Positions 7,001-11,205 of a stretch of 11,205 nucleotides of DNA are shown one piece after another. The notes under the pieces are model-generated. The model saw nothing but the letters and a program-made list of their open reading frames with translations. It ran no database searches and was not told the origin of the DNA. The position numbers and the translations under genes are program-made. Location of the stretch: the NCBI GenBank assembly GCA_036939355.1, contig JALLAP010000674.1:1-11205 (forward strand), written 5' to 3'. Each line of letters begins with the position of its first letter. The first letter of the stretch is position 1. The DNA comes from Thalassiosira profunda (lineage: Eukaryota > Bacillariophyta > Thalassiosirophyceae > Thalassiosirales > Thalassiosiraceae).

Positions 7001-7358
7001 ATCTGCGCCGGTCGTCGCGATGCCTCGGCTTCTCTCCATGCCCGCTGCTCCTGCCCGAGGATCGGCCCTGATCTCGCTGACGCCTCTCGTTCTCGTGCTT
7101 CTCGTCGTGGCCTCGTCGCGATGGAGACGATTTTGATTTGGAAGCCTGCGGTGGACGACCATTATTACCAGCACCCCGCCCCTCGCCGCGGCGGGATCTG
7201 GCGTTGGCCGCCCTCCGGCTCGAGTTGGGGAGGGCGACGTCGCGAGGAACGGCCCTTCCTCTGTCTCGATCCCGGCGACGATCGCGGTGGCTCCTCCCTC
7301 CGCCGCCGCCGCCGCCGCCCTCGTCGCCGCTGGCGCGGGATGAAGCGTCCGGGTCCAT
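4075..7358 (-). CDS. Large disordered protein with C-terminal START-like lipid-binding domain (split in assembly)
   Basis: The start is ATG 7358-7356 (context AACAGCGATGG) and the stop is the codon at 4077-4075. The raw frame shifts at Ns 6343 and 5189, where 72 bp is repeated exactly. Removing one copy plus the N at each site gives one frame of 1045 aa. Residues 1-670 are almost wholly low-complexity: a Gly8 run, Arg/Asp/Ser-rich basic blocks, acidic runs (SEEEEEKEEEG; DEDEDEDESDGEG) and a SILK tetrapeptide at about 474-477. Two similar short motifs stand out: YSQYLVKDD (148-156) and YSNYVLDEE (373-381). Residues about 760-1045 look START-like: SARVGEYNKSSLGRFDEVV (796-814), TKLVRTKNKPPLVRKVLEFF (901-920), GYIIVGRGV (936-944), HSEILLN, and a terminal amphipathic helix ending ISDIRALTE. 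START domains form a hydrophobic pocket for a lipid; the ligand here is unknown. An acidic insert of about 70 residues interrupts the domain. No membrane helix is evident. Confidence 0.8.
5117..5261. repeat. 72-bp exact duplication flanking an N: probable unmerged contig overlap
   Basis: Positions 5117-5188 and 5190-5261 are identical over 72 bp and are separated only by N5189. The insertion (73 bp) shifts the START-protein frame. Deleting one copy and the N restores continuous coding through VQFHIDENWVSLDDGRGG. The same length recurs at the second N, pointing to scaffolding rather than biology. Confidence 0.93.
5558..5581. repeat. (CTCGTC)4 hexamer microsatellite in coding sequence
   Basis: Four exact CTCGTC units encode the alternating Glu/Asp run of the START-domain protein's disordered region (minus strand DEDEDEDE). 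It is in frame, so unit changes would lengthen or shorten the acidic tract by two residues. Confidence 0.9.
6271..6415. repeat. Second 72-bp exact duplication flanking an N: probable unmerged contig overlap
   Basis: Positions 6271-6342 and 6344-6415 are identical over 72 bp around N6343. As at 5189, collapsing 73 bp restores the reading frame, through SSTPDNMDPHDDDATLLSRL into APPSPAGPERN. Confidence 0.93.
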
Positions 7359-7399
7359 CGCTGTTATCCGGCGGGCTGGCTGGGGCTACTGGTGGTGTC

Positions 7400-7418
7400 G
7401 GGGGGGGGGGCAGGGGGG
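7400..7418 (+). other. G11 homopolymer plus G6 run, quadruplex-prone
   Basis: Eleven consecutive Gs (7400-7410) are followed by CA and six Gs (7413-7418), 42-60 bp upstream of the minus-strand START-protein ATG, so its leader would be C-rich. Homopolymers of this length are also error-prone, so the exact count is uncertain. Confidence 0.6.
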
Positions 7419-7477
7419 TCGGTGCACATCTCTTTGAGGTCAGGGGCCGGTCTCTCAAAATAGGGATAATGGAAAAG

Positions 7478-7485
7478 TATAAATA
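7478..7485 (+). promoter_or_regulatory. Possible TATA element in the divergent AT-rich core
   Basis: TATAAATA on the plus strand lies 278 bp before the membrane-protein ATG. The reverse complement (TATTTATA) lies 120 bp upstream of the START-protein ATG. It is the only clean TATA-like match in the shared region. The transcription start sites are unknown. Confidence 0.3.
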
Positions 7486-7762
7486 ACTCATTCGTATCAG
7501 ATTATTTGCTTAGTACTTTTTACTAAACAATTTACTTATTACTAAATAATTGCAACTGGCGAAGGGCAAGCAGATAGAAAGCAACTCGCTCGGGCAACGG
7601 GGTCGGACCTGGCAGTGGGGACGCAGCGGCGTGGGCAAAGTTTGATCTTTGTTAGGCTTACATGGCCGGCACAATCGGTGGAGCCACGATGCCGTGAGTT
7701 TTGTGCGCTGCTTACCCGGGTATCTTGTTTGTTGCCCCGACTCACATGCACCTTGGACATGC

Positions 7763-9365
7763 ATGCTTGCATTTGCAATGCAAAGGTCGTCCACCGGTCG
7801 TCACATTCTCCACAGAAATCTCCGGGAGGCGAACGACCCCAACGGAGACGGAGAGCGCGACGCCTTCGACGACAATCCCGTTGAGAATGGCACGAGCCCA
7901 AGATATACCGATCGCGCGGATGGAGGCAGTGTGGAAGGCAGGAATAGCGGCGACTTTGACGACGAGAAACCGCCGCTCACCAAGCCGCCCCGGCGCCTGA
8001 GCAGCAGCCTCATGCATGCATTGGAGGACAGCAACTCGGAGCTGGCGCACTTTCTCCTCTCCAAAAACGACAACGACGATGAACGCGGATTGTTTGGGCG
8101 CAGCCAAATCCTTCAGGGGGCGAGGGACATGACATCGCGTTTCGTCACGGGGGAGGATCAAGTGAACGAGGTCGGACCGCTGGGGACGAACAAGGCGTGG
8201 TTTTATTCCCTGGCCTTGGAGCCGATGGAGGTGCGCCGGGATCGCATCATCAGTTGGCCGAGGCCTACGCAATCTTTGGCGCCCTCTTCTTGTCTGGAAC
8301 GTGGGTGCTCTACGAATGGGGAAGTGGATACGGGTACGGTGGCTGCCGGTGGGAAGACACGGAGTACTGCCACATTGCCGTGGACAGAGCGTTCGAGCTT
8401 GTGATGTCGATGGCGATCACTGCCAATATCTTCCAGGCGATGTTTGCTTCCTTCTTGTGGTGAGCTCGGCATGACAAAAACGGCTTTGCTTTCCATGCAC
8501 CGCACTGCATTCTCACCCCACGTTCTATCCTGTGTTTCATGCAGGTTGATGAGCATTATGTACAGCGGCAGCCACCGGAACTGGGTGTTCGGCGTCCGAA
8601 ACCTTTTGCAATTCAACCACCTCCTTCTCACGGCAGTCTTCGTCCTAACGATTCTGGGCGTCGGGCTGGGCATTTACGCCAAACTGGCCCCGTACTGGCC
8701 GGAGCTGGCCATCGCACTGGCATTTTTGCTCGTTATTGTCCTGTACGGAATTGCCACGGTTGCCTTTGTTGCGGCCGAGGAAATCAGCCTCGAGTATTAT
8801 CACTTCCCGCTCTGGTTCAAGTGGAGTATGGTGAGTGCTGCTTTCTTTTTGTTTCCCTGATTGCTCTGTAAGCATTCATTCTTCCATTTTATCTTCGCGC
8901 ACCCAACAGCTTCCGTATCCGATGCTCAGGCGAGGAGGAAGGCAGCGAATCCGGGAGGCTGCCGAAGTCAGAGCAAAGGAGTTGAGGGCGAGGGCGTACC
9001 GGGAAAGGGAAATGATGAAACCCCACACCTCTTCCTCGCGTCGCGGCTCCCTGACCAGCGTGGGCATTCTCTTGCGAAGCGCCGCCGACGGCATCGGACG
9101 GAGCGATTTCGACGTCTCGAAGTACGAGGAGCGACTGGAGGCGGATTGGTACAGCGACGCCGACGAGCTGAAGGGCATGAGCATCGCCACGCTTTCGAAA
9201 TACATGCCTAGACGATTGGCGGAAGAGGTGTACAGTCTCGCGCGCCATCCCAGGGCATCTCGAAACCCCTCTCAATTAGTGCCCGGCCGATCGATAGCGT
9301 CTGGGGTCCTCCCCGGACCGAAGGAAAGGCAGGTGTCGTGGAATTTGGACGTTGATTCTGAGTGA
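7763..9365 (+). CDS. Four-helix membrane protein, three exons, with an apparent frameshift
   Basis: Not a family I recognise. The exons are 7763-8459, 8545-8830 and 8910-9365, ending at TGA 9363-9365. The predicted product is about 479 aa if one base is missing near 8245. Two in-frame ATGs (7763, 7778) are candidate starts. Residues 1-160 are soluble, with an acidic DPNGDGERDAFDDNP stretch. Hydrophobic helices lie at about 169-188 (YAIFGALFLSGTWVLYEW), 212-238 (spanning intron 1), 259-278 and 287-309. A Tyr/Gly/Cys-rich loop (GSGYGYGGCRWEDTEYC) separates helices 1 and 2. The C-terminal 150 residues are soluble, beginning with an Arg/Glu-rich helix (RRGGRQRIREAAEVRAKELR). Helix 1 is preceded by ALEPMEVRRDR in one frame and HHQLAEAY in the next, reading naturally as one segment. 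A channel or transporter is possible, but no signature supports either. Confidence 0.72.
8231..8253 (+). other. Reading-frame break: missing base or a 23-nt GT-AG mini-intron
   Basis: Upstream coding (FYSLALEPMEVRRDR) uses one frame and downstream coding (HHQLAEAYAIFGAL) uses the frame one base back. One extra C between 8245 and 8246 (GATCGC|CATCATCAG) joins them as RRDRHHQLAEAY. Alternatively, GTGCGCC...CATCAG (8231-8253) has GT-AG ends, and its removal also joins the frames (EPME then LAEAY). At 23 nt it would be far shorter than the other introns here, so a sequencing deletion is more likely. Confidence 0.65.
8460..8544 (+). other. Intron 1 of the membrane-protein gene (85 nt)
   Basis: The donor is TGTG|GTGAGC and the acceptor TTTCATGCAG|GTTGATG. 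Splicing joins TG to G (Trp) and moves from the frame ending in an immediate TGA to the frame continuing LMSIMYSGSHRNWV. It interrupts the second membrane helix. Confidence 0.85.
8831..8909 (+). other. Intron 2 of the membrane-protein gene (79 nt)
   Basis: The donor is AGTATG|GTGAGT and the acceptor CACCCAACAG|CTTCCG. It is phase 0 and connects FPLWFKWSM to LPYPMLRRGG. Without splicing the frame stops 10 codons later. Confidence 0.87.
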
Positions 9366-9508
9366 TGCAACGTTACGATAATATCCAATCTTCCGGCGGA
9401 CGGATATGCTGCAATCATTAATTGTCCTGTGTTCCGGACTCCAGCTGATCTTCTCCTCCTAGTGAAATACGGCAAACTTTTGCCCCTCCTCCTACGTCCC
9501 CCCTCTTT

Positions 9509-10105
9509 CTACCCATGTATCCTACTCCCCTCCCGCTCCTCCAGCTTCTTCACCAGCTCCTCCCGCATGTCCTCCCACTTATTCGTTCTCTCCACGTACG
9601 TCGCCGCCCACACCTCCCCGTCGTCCATCGTGTCGCTGTCCTCGCTCGGTATCGGATCGATCGGCTTCGCCGGCGGCGGCGGCTTGGGTATGACCGCCCC
9701 GCTCCGCTTGGAGATGCGCACCTTCTCTCCATTTAGATAGGAGTAGGCGATTTTGGTGGGGAAGCCGGTGACGGGATCGACGAGGTGGACGTTGGAATAG
9801 TGGACGGGCCGCTCCCGCATTTCCTTGGAGGCCTTGGTCCCCCTCTCGGGATCCGCCTCGATTTCCTCCTCGTGCATATTGACATTTTCAATTAATACGG
9901 CGAGCTTCTCGCGGTCGACGTCGAGGACCTTCCCCTGCTTGCCGCGCTCGGGGTGGCGGCGGTCGACGACCTGGACGGTGTCCCCCCGGAGGATGTTCCA
10001 CCGTTTGGGCATCAATCCCTGGCGGGCCTGCTTTTGGTAGCCCTGGAGCTTCCCCGGCCGGGGCGCCATGAGGATCTTGAGCAGCTTTTGGCGGCCGTTG
10101 CTCAT
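9509..10105 (-). CDS. MRPL24: Mitochondrial large-subunit ribosomal protein uL24 (198 aa)
   Basis: A component of the mitochondrial large ribosomal subunit; uL24 binds 23S-type rRNA early in assembly near the exit-tunnel side. The start is ATG 10105 (AACCATGAG) and the stop is TAG 9511-9509, in one exon. The KOW motif spans about 38-67: WNILRGDTVQVV, then GKQGKVLDVD, then an Asn-containing turn VLIENVN. The diagnostic distal part is HYSNVHLVDPVTGFPTKI (about 102-119), then GEKVRISKRSGAVIPKP (about 126-142), matching mitochondrial L24 from plants and animals. The basic N-terminus (RQKLLKILMAPRPGKLQGYQ) could be a matrix-targeting helix. A Pro-rich linker and an acidic/coiled tail (WEDMREELVKKLEEREG) extend past the bacterial length of about 100 aa. 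Diatom plastids normally encode their own rpl24, which favours the mitochondrial assignment. It converges on the membrane-protein gene and diverges from the gene at 10332. Confidence 0.9.
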   Translation of the reverse strand: MSNGRQKLLKILMAPRPGKLQGYQKQARQGLMPKRWNILRGDTVQVVDRRHPERGKQGKVLDVDREKLAVLIENVNMHEEEIEADPERGTKASKEMRERPVHYSNVHLVDPVTGFPTKIAYSYLNGEKVRISKRSGAVIPKPPPPAKPIDPIPSEDSDTMDDGEVWAATYVERTNKWEDMREELVKKLEEREGSRIHG

Positions 10106-10331
10106 GGTTATTTCGGCTGCGTGGATGTGGATGCACCTTGATGGGGTTGAGGCCGAGCAGCCAGGTGCTTCTGCAACTTTGCAACAAGAAGTGATGGGTA
10201 CGTGACCGACGTGATATGTTAAACCAAGGAGTTACCTAGAGCCTCCAAATAGCGTGACTTCTCCGTGATTTTCGCCCCATCTGAACAAAGAAGCAAGAAG
10301 CAACGAAACGTCGGCCGAACAAGAGGCAACC
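10106..10331. promoter_or_regulatory. Divergent promoter region between uL24m and the gene at 10332
   Basis: 226 bp separate two divergent ATGs, so both core promoters must lie here. No TATA box is evident. Next to 10332 the leader is A/G-rich, with a short direct repeat AGAAGCAAGAAGCA. No tRNA or other RNA gene was recognised. Confidence 0.4.
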
Positions 10332-11205
10332 ATGGTCGAGACCCGCCGGCTGAAGCGACAGAGGCTGAACGAGGACGCGGAGGGTGGCGGGGGTGCCGCC
10401 GGGGCGAGCGGCGGGGCCGCCGCGGCCCCGGAGAGTAATGAATTAGACGACAGGAAGCCCGCTGCAAAACGGTCCACGTCTGGTGCACCAAACGCAAATA
10501 ATAATGCAGATAATTCCGGCCGCAACGACGGCGGCGGCGAGATGGCGGAGGCAGTTGAAAATGGGGACCTCAAGCCGCCCGCCAAGCGTAAGCGTGACCC
10601 GAGGGAGGAAGACGGAGAGGGCGATTTGCTGCCCCTCGCGCCTTCCCTCGACGCCTACCTCCAGGACGGGGGGCACGGCCGGTACCGCCCCCGCCCGGAG
10701 TGGTGCGCCGCCGCCGGGGACGCCGTCTCCTCCGCCCTGCGCATCGCCGGGAGGGCGGAGCACAACGACCACGACGACTCTTCCACCGCGGCCGTGGATG
10801 GGAACCGCTCACCCGCTCGGAGGCCCCTGGAGGTCGCCATTCGGGAGGCGCGGGAGGGGGCGGCGCGGGCCCAGGCGGCGGTGCGGGAGTCGAGGGAGGC
10901 GCTGGCGGGCATAATGGCGCAGGTGGTGGCTGCGGGCAATGCCGCAGCCAGAGGTCAAAGAGAAGGGGACAACGAAGGGGATGGGCAGGCGGCCGCCCTC
11001 CAAAACGAAGCCCCGGGACGTCTGGGTGGAATTCCGTTGAGGGAGATGATCCGCAACCTGGACCACCAGGCGCAGAATCCAAACCGCCTGGAGGACGAGT
11101 GGGAACGGCGGCCGATTGCGCACCATCGGCACCACCACCGTCACCACCACCGTCAGGGCCAAAACAACAACAACGGTAATGGGCACGAGGAACACCCAGC
11201 AATCC
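10332..11205 (+). CDS. Uncharacterised, probably nuclear protein with basic clusters and His-rich tract (3' end outside window)
   Basis: Family not recognised. From ATG 10332-10334 (context GGCAACCATGG) the frame is open for 291 codons to the window edge, so the C-terminus is missing. Two Lys/Arg clusters resemble nuclear localisation signals: RRLKRQR at 5-11 and PAKRKRD at 83-89. Between them are Gly/Ala and Asn-rich low-complexity stretches. A short region around 100-145 looks more ordered (LAPSLDAYLQDGGHGRYRP, then EWCAAAGDAVSSALRIAG). An Ala/Glu/Arg-rich helix, probably coiled coil, covers about 166-208 (LEVAIREAREGAARAQAAVR). A His/Arg tract, HHRHHHRHHHR, lies at 264-274, followed by Gln/Asn runs. 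The start is well placed for a divergent pair with uL24m. Introns beyond the edge cannot be judged. Confidence 0.68.
   Translation, partial: MVETRRLKRQRLNEDAEGGGGAAGASGGAAAAPESNELDDRKPAAKRSTSGAPNANNNADNSGRNDGGGEMAEAVENGDLKPPAKRKRDPREEDGEGDLLPLAPSLDAYLQDGGHGRYRPRPEWCAAAGDAVSSALRIAGRAEHNDHDDSSTAAVDGNRSPARRPLEVAIREAREGAARAQAAVRESREALAGIMAQVVAAGNAAARGQREGDNEGDGQAAALQNEAPGRLGGIPLREMIRNLDHQAQNPNRLEDEWERRPIAHHRHHHRHHHRQGQNNNNGNGHEEHPAI
11130..11153 (+). repeat. CACCACCACCGT x2 encoding HHHR repeats
   Basis: Two exact copies of CACCACCACCGT (11130-11141 and 11142-11153), preceded by the degenerate CACCATCGG, encode the His/Arg tract of the partial gene. It may be a metal-binding or nuclear-speckle-type His repeat, which is only suggestive. 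Confidence 0.85.

Larger units (their letters stand above)
7359..7762. other. 404-bp divergent intergenic region (START-protein gene / membrane-protein gene)
   Basis: No convincing gene is present. It contains a GC-rich part with G runs next to the minus-strand start (7359-7460) and a sharply AT-rich core (about 7455-7555) with a TATAAATA. Within the core are repeats of TTACTAAAYAAT and a 6-bp inverted repeat TTAGTA-CTTTT-TACTAA (7510-7526). Ordinary-composition sequence (7556-7762) then leads to the plus-strand ATG. The composition suggests a shared promoter; an additional 5' exon of the plus-strand gene cannot be excluded. Confidence 0.6.

Noticed and set aside
7763..9365. Assignment of the four-helix protein to the Orai calcium-channel family
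   Set aside because: The number of helices fits, but I could not match the signature of the pore-lining first helix or the loop pattern.
10570..11202. Minus-strand Pro/Arg-rich frames at the right edge
   Set aside because: They lack a credible start and structure; the plus frame from ATG 10332 is open throughout with sensible localisation signals and helices.
1..11205. tRNA, rRNA, CRISPR array, transposase or integrase genes
   Set aside because: None was recognisable in any intergenic region or frame.

Overview
The window looks like nuclear DNA from a diatom, most plausibly a Thalassiosira-type centric. This is inferred from several signs: spliceosomal GT-AG introns of 79-85 nt, ATG starts in eukaryotic context, genes tightly packed on alternating strands, a BspA-like leucine-rich-repeat protein with the C-terminal block I associate with Thalassiosira, a START-like lipid-binding domain protein, and a nuclear gene for mitochondrial ribosomal protein uL24. 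No bacterial operons, rRNA, tRNA or CRISPR were seen.

Layout. 1-519 (-): 5' part of an uncharacterised Pro/Ala/Glu-rich gene that runs off the left edge, with a likely 5'UTR intron at 525-620. 809-1624 (+): an unrecognised soluble protein. 1771-2448 (-): a coiled-coil protein that shares two sequence modules with the first gene, in the opposite order. 2563-2630: an AT-rich element of direct and inverted repeats. 2683-3969 (+): the LRR protein (12 repeats), followed by a perfect 12-bp hairpin at 3985-4010. 4075-7358 (-): one long gene for a disordered, highly charged protein ending in a START-like domain. It is broken twice by single Ns, each flanked by an exactly duplicated 72-bp block. These are almost certainly unmerged contig overlaps, and collapsing both restores one 1045-codon frame. 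7359-7762: divergent intergenic region with a G11 run and an AT-rich core. 7763-9365 (+): a four-helix membrane protein in three exons with an apparent 1-base frameshift near 8245. 9509-10105 (-): mitochondrial uL24. 10332-11205 (+): start of a nuclear-type basic/His-rich protein that leaves the window.

The genes do not form an obvious pathway. Neighbours are arranged as divergent pairs (519/809, 2448/2683, 7358/7763, 10105/10332) and convergent pairs (1624/1771, 3969/4075, 9365/9509), so short shared promoter regions and short shared 3' regions alternate. I see no convincing new molecular system. The most useful observations are the two assembly duplications, the frameshift or mini-intron, the permuted paralogous modules and the hairpin between convergent genes.
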